From: Deltaproteobacteria bacterium
Lineage (GTDB): Bacteria > Myxococcota_A > UBA9160
NCBI GenBank assembly: GCA_003520425.1
Contig: DOUU01000293.1
Coordinates: 6,315 to 13,331, forward strand
DNA length: 7,017 bases
Reading direction: 5' to 3'
This document shows positions 1 to 5,898 of the stretch, piece after piece. The notes beneath the pieces are model-generated. The model made no database searches and was not told where the DNA came from. It saw only the letters and a program-made list of their open reading frames with translations. Within the stretch, counting starts at the first letter, position 1, and every line of letters begins with the position of its first letter. The position numbers and the translations under genes were made by a program.

Positions 1-1
1 A

Positions 2-169
2 GACGCTGCGCGGCTGCTCTTCGCGGCGGTCGGGCCGCTCTTTGGACACGCCATGGACCGGCTGGGTCCTGCGAATGCGCTGCGCCTCGCGGGCTGGGTC
101 TCCCTCGCCATCGCCCTTGGGGCATCTCTGCCGCTTGTGCGCGAGGCACGGGCACTGCGAGCGGTTTAA
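2..169 (+). CDS. C-terminal end of a probable MFS-type transporter (5' partial)
   Basis: Frame 2 is open from the window edge to a TAA at 167-169 and encodes the last 55 residues of a protein that begins upstream. Two hydrophobic stretches are visible: about residues 4-16 (LLFAAVGPLFG) and about residues 31-47 (GWVSLAIALGASLPLV). They are joined by a short polar loop, HAMDRLGPANALR, and followed by a basic tail, REARALRAV. A glycine-rich helix running into a D-R-x-G loop and then a last helix with a charged cytoplasmic tail is how the final two helices of major facilitator superfamily permeases usually look. With so few residues this is an inference from composition and layout; another polytopic membrane protein is possible, and the substrate cannot be guessed. 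The gene is convergent with the M16 protease gene and the two stop codons overlap. Confidence 0.45.
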   Translation, partial: DAARLLFAAVGPLFGHAMDRLGPANALRLAGWVSLAIALGASLPLVREARALRAV

Positions 170-2844
170 GGACGCACCATGGCCAGCGTGTAGGCATCGA
201 GGGCGAGGACGCGTCGCGCAACCCGCAACACGTCGTCCTTTCCTACGGAAAGGATGCGCTCCACATACCGGGTGTAGGCGTCCGCACCGAGGCCGTAGAG
301 CGCGTCGAGTGAAATCTGCCCGGCCCGTACTGCGCTTCGCTGCTGATCGATGGCGAAGTTGCCCGTGAGATAGCTCTGGGCACGGCGAAGCTCTTCGTCC
401 GCAGGCGGCGATTCCACGAGTTTTCGGAGCTCGAGCAGGATGCCCTCGCGCGCGAGCTCGATCTTCTCGGGCGCGGTCCCCATGTACACCGCGAAAAAAC
501 CAGGAGCCACGCCTTCGACGTTCACGGCGCTCACGCTATAGGCGAGGCTCTGCCGGTCCCGCAGCTCGAGGAAGAGCCGGCCTCCTTGCCCCGCGAGGAT
601 CTGGGCGACGATTTCGAGAGCGAAGCGGTCCCCGTCCCGCACGTCCAGCCCCCGGAATCCGAGCACAAGATGGGCCTGTGCGCGCCGCTTGCGCAGCTCG
701 GCCACGCGAATCTCGCGCGGCGCAGGCTCGGGAGCCGGGGAAGGCGGCTCGAACTCACCGCCGTCGAGGTCGGCCAGCAGCGCGGAAAGGCGCGCTGCGA
801 TGGCATCCGGGTCGACGTCCCCCGCCACCGCCAGCACGAGGTTCGGGGCACGCACGAGCCGTGCATGGTGGGCCTCCAGCGCCTCCACCCGAAACGCCCG
901 CACCGAGCGCTTCGTGCCGATCAGCGGAAGCCGGTAGGGATGGCGCTCGAAGAGGGTTTGCGTGAAGAGGTCAAAGGCGCGCTCCGCAACCCGGTCCTCG
1001 CGTCGTGCCAGCGCTGCCAACGTGTCGCGCCTCTCCCGGGCAAGCTCCGTCGGATCGAAGCCCGGCTCGAGCAAGACCTCTGCGAACAGGTCGAGCGCCG
1101 GCGCGAGCTGAGGCGTCGGGGTCTCGAGCGTGAGGCCTAGGGAGCTTCGTCCCGCGAAACCGTCGATCTCGGCGGCCAGCGACTCGACGGCGCGCGCAAA
1201 GTCGGCGGCCGAGCGAGCCCGTGTGCCCCGCAGCCACATCGAGGTGAGAAAGGAGGTGAGCCCCGCATTCTGCTCGCTCTCCGCGAGGAGCCCGCCCAAA
1301 AATGCCGCGCGCACGGCCACCACCGGCACCTCGCGCCGAGGCAACACGTGGAGGGCGGCGCCGTTCGGCAGCCGGTAGGAGCGCAGCCCCGCCGCAGCTT
1401 GGCCTGCGACGGGCCCCGCACGCCCCGCAGCCGCGAGCGCCACCGGCGGCGCAAACGCGCGGCGCGTGTGTTCCACGCCGCGCAGTACCGCCGCCACCAC
1501 GCGCTCCTCGTCTGGCGCGACACGGACGCGAGACGGATAGAGCAGCGTGGCGGTCATCGCTTCATGCGAAAAGTAAGTCTGCGCCACGCGCTGCAGGGCC
1601 TCGGGCGTGGCCTCCCGGACGGTCGCGAGATAACGCTCCTCGCTCCGCCAGTCGCCGCCCAGCACCTGGAAGCTTCCGAGCTTGCGTGCGATGCCCGAGA
1701 CGCTCTCGCGCTCAAAGTGCTCGGTCGCGAGAAAGTTTGCGCGCGCGCGTTCGAGCTCATCCCGGGTCACGGGCTCCGCACGAAGCCGCTCCACCTCGGC
1801 GGCTACTGCGCTGATGCAATCGTCGGCATGGGCCGGGTCCAGCTCCGCGCTTGCGCCGAAAAGACCTGGATCGAGCGGTGTGTAGGAGGACGCATCGACC
1901 CGATCGGCGAGGCCCGCCTGCTCCTTCACGCGACGCACAAGTCGACTGCTTTCGCCTTCGCCCAGCACGAACGCGAGGAGGTCGAGAAGGGGTGCATCAG
2001 GGTCGCAGAAGTTGGGCACGCCGTAGGCGAGCTCGAAGCTCGCACGCTCGAAAGGTCTTCGCACCACCGCCCCCCGAAGCGCGGTACGAGGCGGCTCGGT
2101 CGGGCGCTCGCGCCGGGTCCCCGCCGGCCGCGCACCCTCAAACGCGCTCGCAATCCCCTCGCGCAGCTCGCGCGCGTCGAAGTCCCCGGCCGCAACCACC
2201 ACGAGGTTGTCGGGCGCATACCAGCGCTCGAAGAAGGCCCGCACCCGGTTCCGGTCGAATGCCGCCACGCTTTCGCTCGTGCCCAGGATCGGCGCGCGGT
2301 AGGGGTGCAAAGCGTAGGCATGTGCGAACACCGCATTGCCCAGGACCTGCGAGGGAGAGTCTTCGCCCCGGCGAATCTCCTCGAGCACGACCTCGATCTC
2401 GCGGGCGATCTCTGCAGGGTCAAACACCGAAAAGCGGATGGCGTCCGACAGCACGTCGAGGGCTACCGCAAGCCCGCTGCTTGGGACCGTGGCGTGGTAG
2501 ACGGTGACGTCGTACGACGTATAGGCGTTCACCCGTCCTCCCACGCCTTCGATCTCGCCCGCGACGGCCCCTACCCCGCGCCGCAGCGTTCCCTTGAAGA
2601 GCATGTGCTCGTGGAAGTGGGCAAGCCCCTCCTCGCCAGGGCGCTCGTCCGCGGAGCCCACGTTGGCCCAGAGCTGCAGCTCGGCGACGGGCGAGACATG
2701 GAGCTCGCGCAGGAGCAGGGTGAGCCCGTTCGGAAGGATTTCGCAGTGGGTAGAGGCATCCGCCAAAGCCAAAGGAGGGTACCATGCCGCCGTGCACGAT
2801 CCCACGGTGGGCCTGTACGTCCACGTTCCGTTTTGCGAGCGCAT
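166..2844 (-). CDS. M16 family zinc metallopeptidase, tandem-domain (pitrilysin / processing peptidase type)
   Basis: The 892-residue product contains two M16 peptidase units in one chain. The N-terminal unit (about residues 35-445) carries the inverted zinc motif HxxEH as HFHEH, with H76, E79 and H80. The expected third ligand lies about 76 residues later, in VVLEEI (E155/E156). The C-terminal unit (about 485-890) has SFLTS (531-535) where the motif should be, so it is not catalytic. It does keep the Arg/Tyr pair typical of the partner domain in LRDRQSLAYSV (R762, Y769). In known M16 enzymes the active and inactive halves close as a clam shell around short unfolded peptides, so this is probably a complete self-contained peptide-degrading enzyme. 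Its substrate is unknown. A Pro-rich linker (about 699-709) lies within the C-terminal unit. No clear signal peptide is visible. The start is uncertain. ATG at 2844 has a weak AGGGG three bases upstream but overlaps hemW by 53 bases. GTG at 2805 (879 aa) and TTG at 2772 (868 aa) are alternatives, and recognisable homology begins only around residue 33. Confidence 0.93.
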   Translation of the reverse strand: MRSQNGTWTYRPTVGSCTAAWYPPLALADASTHCEILPNGLTLLLRELHVSPVAELQLWANVGSADERPGEEGLAHFHEHMLFKGTLRRGVGAVAGEIEGVGGRVNAYTSYDVTVYHATVPSSGLAVALDVLSDAIRFSVFDPAEIAREIEVVLEEIRRGEDSPSQVLGNAVFAHAYALHPYRAPILGTSESVAAFDRNRVRAFFERWYAPDNLVVVAAGDFDARELREGIASAFEGARPAGTRRERPTEPPRTALRGAVVRRPFERASFELAYGVPNFCDPDAPLLDLLAFVLGEGESSRLVRRVKEQAGLADRVDASSYTPLDPGLFGASAELDPAHADDCISAVAAEVERLRAEPVTRDELERARANFLATEHFERESVSGIARKLGSFQVLGGDWRSEERYLATVREATPEALQRVAQTYFSHEAMTATLLYPSRVRVAPDEERVVAAVLRGVEHTRRAFAPPVALAAAGRAGPVAGQAAAGLRSYRLPNGAALHVLPRREVPVVAVRAAFLGGLLAESEQNAGLTSFLTSMWLRGTRARSAADFARAVESLAAEIDGFAGRSSLGLTLETPTPQLAPALDLFAEVLLEPGFDPTELARERRDTLAALARREDRVAERAFDLFTQTLFERHPYRLPLIGTKRSVRAFRVEALEAHHARLVRAPNLVLAVAGDVDPDAIAARLSALLADLDGGEFEPPSPAPEPAPREIRVAELRKRRAQAHLVLGFRGLDVRDGDRFALEIVAQILAGQGGRLFLELRDRQSLAYSVSAVNVEGVAPGFFAVYMGTAPEKIELAREGILLELRKLVESPPADEELRRAQSYLTGNFAIDQQRSAVRAGQISLDALYGLGADAYTRYVERILSVGKDDVLRVARRVLALDAYTLAMVRP
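2772..2778 (+). promoter_or_regulatory. Strong Shine-Dalgarno sequence in front of hemW
   Basis: AAGGAGG is a near-perfect complement to the 3' end of 16S rRNA. It lies 5 bases before an ATG at 2784 that is out of frame with hemW, and 13 bases before the first usable in-frame start, GTG 2792. It is assigned to hemW because no other plausible gene starts here. The spacing to GTG 2792 is longer than usual. Confidence 0.6.
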
Positions 2845-3967
2845 CTGCCCCTACTGCGATTTTGCTGTGGTGCGAGCGCGGGTGCTCAAGCCTGAGCTTG
2901 AGAACGCCTACGTGGATGCGCTGCTCAAGGAACTCGCCGCGCGAAAGGAGACGTTCGCGCAGCGGCGTCTTGAGACCGTGTACCTTGGAGGAGGGACGCC
3001 CTCCCTCTTAAGACCTGAGTCGGTGGCGCGGATCCTCGCGGCGGCGCGGGAGGCCTTCGCCGAGACTGCCCCCGAAGAAGTGACCCTCGAGGTCAACCCC
3101 AGCACCCTTGAGCGCGCGCGGCTGCCCGCATTCCGGGCCGCGGGCGTGAACAGGCTCTCGGTCGGCGTCCAGTCCTTCAACGATCTCGTGCTGCACCGGC
3201 TCGGTCGCGCCCATCGCGCGTGCGAGGCCCGCAAAACGCTGCACTCCGCACGCGAGGCGGGCTTTGTGAACCTCTCGTTGGACCTCATCTTCGGAGCCCC
3301 CCGCCAGAGCGAGGAGGACTTCGCGCGCGATCTCGAGGAGACGATCGCCTTCGCGCCTCAACACGTCTCGGCGTACGGGCTCACCATCGAGGCGGGAACT
3401 CCGTTTGCCCTCGCGGCCGAGCGCGGGCAGCTCGGGCCCGCCGACGACGACTCCGTGGCCATGATGATGGAGTTGGCAGCCACCCGGCTCGCAGCCGCGG
3501 GGCTCGCCCCCTACGAAATCTCGAGCTTTGCCAGGCCGGGCTTTGAGTCGCGGCACAACCGCCGTTACTGGGAGCGGCGGCCCGTGCTCGGGATCGGGGT
3601 CGGCGCTTGGTCGAGTGAGCCGCCGACCCCCTGGGAGCCCTTTGGGGCGCGGAGCGCGAACGTGCGGGGCCTTGCCGAGTACCTGGCACGCATCGCCCAG
3701 GGGGAGCTGCCTGCGGAAGGCACGCGCGAGGTTCTCGACGAACGCACGGCGCGGGGAGAAGCCATGTTTCTCGCACTGCGCACGACCGGCGGACTCGACG
3801 CGGAGCGCTTTGCGGCGGAGTTCGGTGGTCCGCCCCGGCGCTTTTTTGCCGGTGCAATCGATTCATGTACGAAAGCCGGCCTTCTCTGCGAGCTTCGCGG
3901 GGGCGATTTGCGCCTTACGGCGCGCGGACGCCTCCTTTCCGACTCGGTCTTCGCGCAGCTCGTCTAG
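2792..3967 (+). CDS. hemW: Radical SAM heme chaperone HemW (oxygen-independent coproporphyrinogen oxidase-like)
   Basis: The 391-residue product is a radical-SAM protein of the HemN/HemW group. The [4Fe-4S] cluster motif CxxxCxxC is C15, C19 and C22, within PFCERICPYCDF. Residue 24 is Phe; coproporphyrinogen dehydrogenase HemN has a fourth Cys there, so this is HemW, which binds heme and delivers it to target proteins rather than making it. Further family landmarks are YLGGGTPS (64-71), LEVNP (99-103), NRLSVGVQSFND (120-131), DLIFGAPRQ (164-172), SAYGLTIEAGTPF (193-205), HNRRYW (255-260) and GIGVGAWS (267-274). A HemN C-terminal winged-helix-like region follows, about 315-391. The length agrees with E. 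coli HemW (378). GTG 2792 is the only start between the Shine-Dalgarno and the conserved core apart from GTG 2807. A hemW gene beside hrcA-grpE-dnaK is a recurrent arrangement in several phyla. The gap to hrcA is 98 bases with no visible terminator, so read-through is possible. Confidence 0.95.
   Translation: MHDPTVGLYVHVPFCERICPYCDFAVVRARVLKPELENAYVDALLKELAARKETFAQRRLETVYLGGGTPSLLRPESVARILAAAREAFAETAPEEVTLEVNPSTLERARLPAFRAAGVNRLSVGVQSFNDLVLHRLGRAHRACEARKTLHSAREAGFVNLSLDLIFGAPRQSEEDFARDLEETIAFAPQHVSAYGLTIEAGTPFALAAERGQLGPADDDSVAMMMELAATRLAAAGLAPYEISSFARPGFESRHNRRYWERRPVLGIGVGAWSSEPPTPWEPFGARSANVRGLAEYLARIAQGELPAEGTREVLDERTARGEAMFLALRTTGGLDAERFAAEFGGPPRRFFAGAIDSCTKAGLLCELRGGDLRLTARGRLLSDSVFAQLV
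2885..2902. repeat. 7-bp perfect inverted repeat inside the 5' end of hemW, upstream of the M16 gene
   Basis: CTCAAGC, then CTGA, then GCTTGAG form a dyad with 7-bp arms and a 4-base centre. It lies within hemW codons 32-37 and 41-58 bases upstream of the M16 protease ATG at 2844. Its position would suit an operator or promoter element for the divergent protease gene, but it also encodes ordinary hemW residues (L-K-P-E-L-E) and may be coincidence. Confidence 0.2.
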
Positions 3968-3992
3968 AGGAGTCGTCGTCGGCGGCGCGGCG

Positions 3993-4022
3993 TTGACGAT
4001 CCTCGCCCTCGTTGGTAAGCAT
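3993..4022 (+). promoter_or_regulatory. Candidate housekeeping-sigma promoter for hrcA-grpE-dnaK
   Basis: TTGACG (3993-3998) matches five of six bases of a -35 hexamer. After exactly 17 bases comes TAAGCA (4016-4021), a poor -10, preceded by a TG at 4013-4014 as in extended -10 promoters. A transcript from here would start near 4028 and have a leader of about 38 bases containing the hairpin at 4045-4059. No heat-shock sigma-32 consensus is recognisable. The call rests on sequence resemblance alone in a GC-rich background. Confidence 0.22.
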
Positions 4023-4044
4023 CGCTCGGATTTCATTGAGAATT

Positions 4045-4059
4045 CCCGACGGTTTCGGG
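4045..4059 (+). promoter_or_regulatory. Possible leader hairpin covering the hrcA ribosome-binding site
   Basis: CCCGA (4045-4049) and TCGGG (4055-4059) pair around a 5-base loop CGGTT, and two further T-G wobbles (4044/4060 and 4043/4061) could extend the stem. The G-run 4057-4063 (GGGGGAG), the only Shine-Dalgarno-like sequence before ATG 4066, lies largely in the 3' arm. A folded leader would therefore mask the hrcA ribosome-binding site. Short GC hairpins are frequent by chance in DNA of this composition. Confidence 0.25.
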
Positions 4060-4065
4060 GGAGCG

Positions 4066-5136
4066 ATGGCCCGCGAAGCGATTCCGACGGCAAAGGGAAG
4101 CGATCTGCCGACGCTCTCTGTGCGCCAGGAGCGCGTGCTGCGCGCGGTGGTCGGAAGCTATGTCGGGGGCGGCGCGCCGGTCGGCTCCTCAACCGTCGCC
4201 CAGCTCCTTCCCGTGAACCTCTCGGCGGCGACGATTCGCAGCGTGATGGCCGAGCTCTCGGAGCTCGGCCTCCTCGGCAAGGCGCACGCCTCCGCGGGTC
4301 GCTTGCCGACGGAGCTCGGCCTGCGGGTCTTCGTGACGCAGCTCTTGGCGCGCCGAGATCTCGTCGACTACGAGCGCCGGGACATCGCCGATGCGATGGA
4401 GGAAGCCCACGGTGACGCGGTCATGCGCGTGGCGAGCGATGTGCTCTCCCGCCACACCCACCAACTCGGCTTTGCGGTGACGCCCCGGCTTGAGCGGCTT
4501 GTGCTGCGCCACGCCTCCCTCGTGCGGCTCTCGACGGCGCACATTCTCGTCGTTCTGGTGTCGCAATCCGGCGTCGCCCACCGCTGCTTGATCGACGATG
4601 CGGGTTCATCCGACCAGGCCGATCTCGACCGCATCGCCTCCGCCTTGAGTGACCGGATCGCGAGTCGCACGCTGCCGGAGGCGCGCGAGGCGCTGGCGCA
4701 GGAGGTGCGTGCGCTCCGTTCGCAGGCCGACCGCTTCCGCGCGCGGGCCCTCCGCATCGCCGAACGCGCCCTCGCCGCGCTGCCCGGAGGGCCCGGCGGA
4801 CTTGTCCTTGGGACCTGGCTTGCGCTGCTGGACCAACCCGAGTTCCGCGACCCCGAACGCCTGCGGGCTCTTCACCGGGCGATCGAGACCGAGGAGCGCC
4901 TCGTCGCGCTTCTCGATGAGATCCTGAAGAAGGCGAGGGGGCCGCACGTCGCTTTCAGCGACGAGCTCGGCGAGCCGGCCCTCCGCCACTGTGCCTTGGT
5001 CGTCGCACCCTACGGCGGCCCGAGCGCTCCCCTTGGCATGCTCGGTGTCGTGGGTCCCTCTCGCATGGACTACGCCCGGGTGATCCCACTCGTCGACTAT
5101 CTGTCGCAGCTCGTGACCGAGAGGCTGAGCGCGTGA
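4066..5136 (+). CDS. hrcA: Heat-inducible transcription repressor HrcA
   Basis: The 356-residue product is HrcA, the dimeric repressor of class I heat-shock genes, which binds the CIRCE operator and is kept active by GroEL. The N-terminal winged helix-turn-helix spans about 16-90. It contains LSVRQERVLRAVVGSYV (17-33), PVGSSTVAQ (38-46), the recognition-helix region LSAATIRSVMAELSELGLL (52-70) and AHASAGRLPTELGLR (73-87). The middle GAF-like region spans about 100-320. The C-terminal signature reads GMLGVVGPSRMDYARVIP (324-341), followed by LVDYLSQLVTERL. The segment usually reading IGxE is VAFSDE here (295-300). Family members are about 340-350 residues, which fits ATG 4066; a TTG at 4012 in the same frame would add 18 unconserved residues. 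It ends in a 4-base overlap with grpE. No CIRCE operator lies in the 98 bases upstream. Confidence 0.95.
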   Translation: MAREAIPTAKGSDLPTLSVRQERVLRAVVGSYVGGGAPVGSSTVAQLLPVNLSAATIRSVMAELSELGLLGKAHASAGRLPTELGLRVFVTQLLARRDLVDYERRDIADAMEEAHGDAVMRVASDVLSRHTHQLGFAVTPRLERLVLRHASLVRLSTAHILVVLVSQSGVAHRCLIDDAGSSDQADLDRIASALSDRIASRTLPEAREALAQEVRALRSQADRFRARALRIAERALAALPGGPGGLVLGTWLALLDQPEFRDPERLRALHRAIETEERLVALLDEILKKARGPHVAFSDELGEPALRHCALVVAPYGGPSAPLGMLGVVGPSRMDYARVIPLVDYLSQLVTERLSA

Positions 5137-5852
5137 GCAAGCCGCCCCCTTCCGCCGGCCAAGGCCGCGAGTCCGAGGGCTGGGAGTCCTTGTCCGAGGA
5201 GGCCTCCGAGGGCGTGCTCACGCCCAACGAAGAGCTGGAGCGGGCCTTGAGGGAGGCCACCGAGGCCGTAGAGGCGCGGGAGGCCGCGCGGGCGCACCCG
5301 GCTGCCCCCCCGCCCGGCTCCCCCGGGGCCCTCGAATCCGCCCCCGAAGGCGCCGCGGCGGAAGTGGAGGCCCTCCGGGCGGAACTCCTGGAGAGGCAAG
5401 ACCGCCTGATCCGCCTCCAGGCAGACTTTGAGAACTTTCGCCGCCGGACGCTCAAGGAGCGCGAGGAGGCGTACCAGTACGGCCACCAGAATCTCGTCAA
5501 GGATCTCCTGCCCACGGTCGATAACCTGGAGCGCGCAATCGAGCACGCTCGCAAGAGCGGGCGCGAGGACTTGGACGGCGTTCTGCAGGGAATTGACCTC
5601 GTCCAGCGCGAGCTCATGGGGGTGCTGGCGAAGCACGGCGTGACGGAGATCGAGGCCCTCGGCGAGACGTTTGACCCCTCGGTGCACGAGGCGCTCGCCC
5701 AAGTCGAGGATCCTACGGTCCCGGCGAACACGGTCGTGCAGGTGTTTCAGAAGGGCTATCGCCTGCGCGACCGGCTGCTGCGGCCCGCCCAGGTGGTGGT
5801 CTCCCGCGCCGGTGCGGGCAGCGCGCCGCGGGATGTCGAGGGCGAGGGGTAG
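5133..5852 (+). CDS. grpE: Nucleotide exchange factor GrpE
   Basis: The 239-residue product is GrpE, the cytoplasmic cochaperone that releases ADP from DnaK. The first 75 residues are a low-complexity Glu/Ala/Pro-rich tail, longer than in many homologues and probably disordered. The long dimerising helix spans about 76-138 with [12 protein letters not shown] (94-105) and [12 protein letters not shown] (125-136). The beta-wing domain follows from about 168, with [14 protein letters not shown] (169-182), HEA (185-187) and the C-terminal signature [19 protein letters not shown] (201-219). The GTG start at 5133 overlaps the hrcA stop as GTGA, and GAGAGG at 5119-5124, inside hrcA, is a Shine-Dalgarno 8 bases upstream. 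Both point to translational coupling with hrcA, giving repressor and cochaperone from one transcript. dnaK begins 46 bases after the stop. Confidence 0.96.
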   Translation: MSKPPPSAGQGRESEGWESLSEEASEGVLTPNEELERALREATEAVEAREAARAHPAAPPPGSPGALESAPEGAAAEVEALRAELLERQDRLIRLQADFENFRRRTLKEREEAYQYGHQNLVKDLLPTVDNLERAIEHARKSGREDLDGVLQGIDLVQRELMGVLAKHGVTEIEALGETFDPSVHEALAQVEDPTVPANTVVQVFQKGYRLRDRLLRPAQVVVSRAGAGSAPRDVEGEG

Positions 5853-5855
5853 CCT

Positions 5856-5894
5856 GGGGCCTGTGGGTTGGCCCCGTGCGGGGGAGGGGCCAGC
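5856..5894 (+). promoter_or_regulatory. Two mutually exclusive hairpins in the grpE-dnaK spacer, one over the dnaK ribosome-binding site
   Basis: The central GGCCCC (5870-5875) can pair with GGGGCC on its left (5856-5861, 8-base loop) or with GGGGCC on its right (5886-5891, 10-base loop). The right-hand stem extends outward by T5869-A5892, a T5868-G5893 wobble and G5867-C5894 to about 9 bp. It draws in the purine-rich dnaK Shine-Dalgarno GGGGAGGGG (5881-5889), half in the loop and half in the stem. The left-hand stem leaves that site free. There is no T-run, so this is not an intrinsic terminator. Any regulatory role is inferred from base pairing alone. Confidence 0.35.
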
Positions 5895-5898
5895 ATCG

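Noticed and set aside
42..368. 108-codon + strand frame starting in the transporter end and running into the protease gene
   Set aside because: It is out of frame with the transporter and antisense to the protease C-terminus, and its product is Arg/Pro/Cys-rich with no family resemblance.
1348..2895. 515-codon open frame on the + strand opposite the M16 protease gene
   Set aside because: It mirrors the codon frame of a GC-rich gene. The product is Arg/His/Pro-rich and featureless, while the - strand encodes clear M16 motifs along its whole length.
3238..3255. Possible CIRCE half-site (GCTGCACTC) within hemW
   Set aside because: Only the GCACTC core matches. Nine bases later there is no GAGTGC partner, and it lies about 800 bases before hrcA.
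3008..3556. 182-codon open frame on the - strand inside hemW
   Set aside because: Low-complexity shadow product. The + strand carries uninterrupted HemW motifs here.
3968..4020. Possible heat-shock sigma-32 promoter before hrcA
   Set aside because: No CTTGAA-like -35 with a CCCCAT-like -10 at acceptable spacing. The nearest CCCTCGT is only 7 bases after TTGACG.
5853..5898. Intrinsic terminator between grpE and dnaK
   Set aside because: Stable GC stems are present, but no T-run follows either stem and dnaK continues the row with a good ribosome-binding site.
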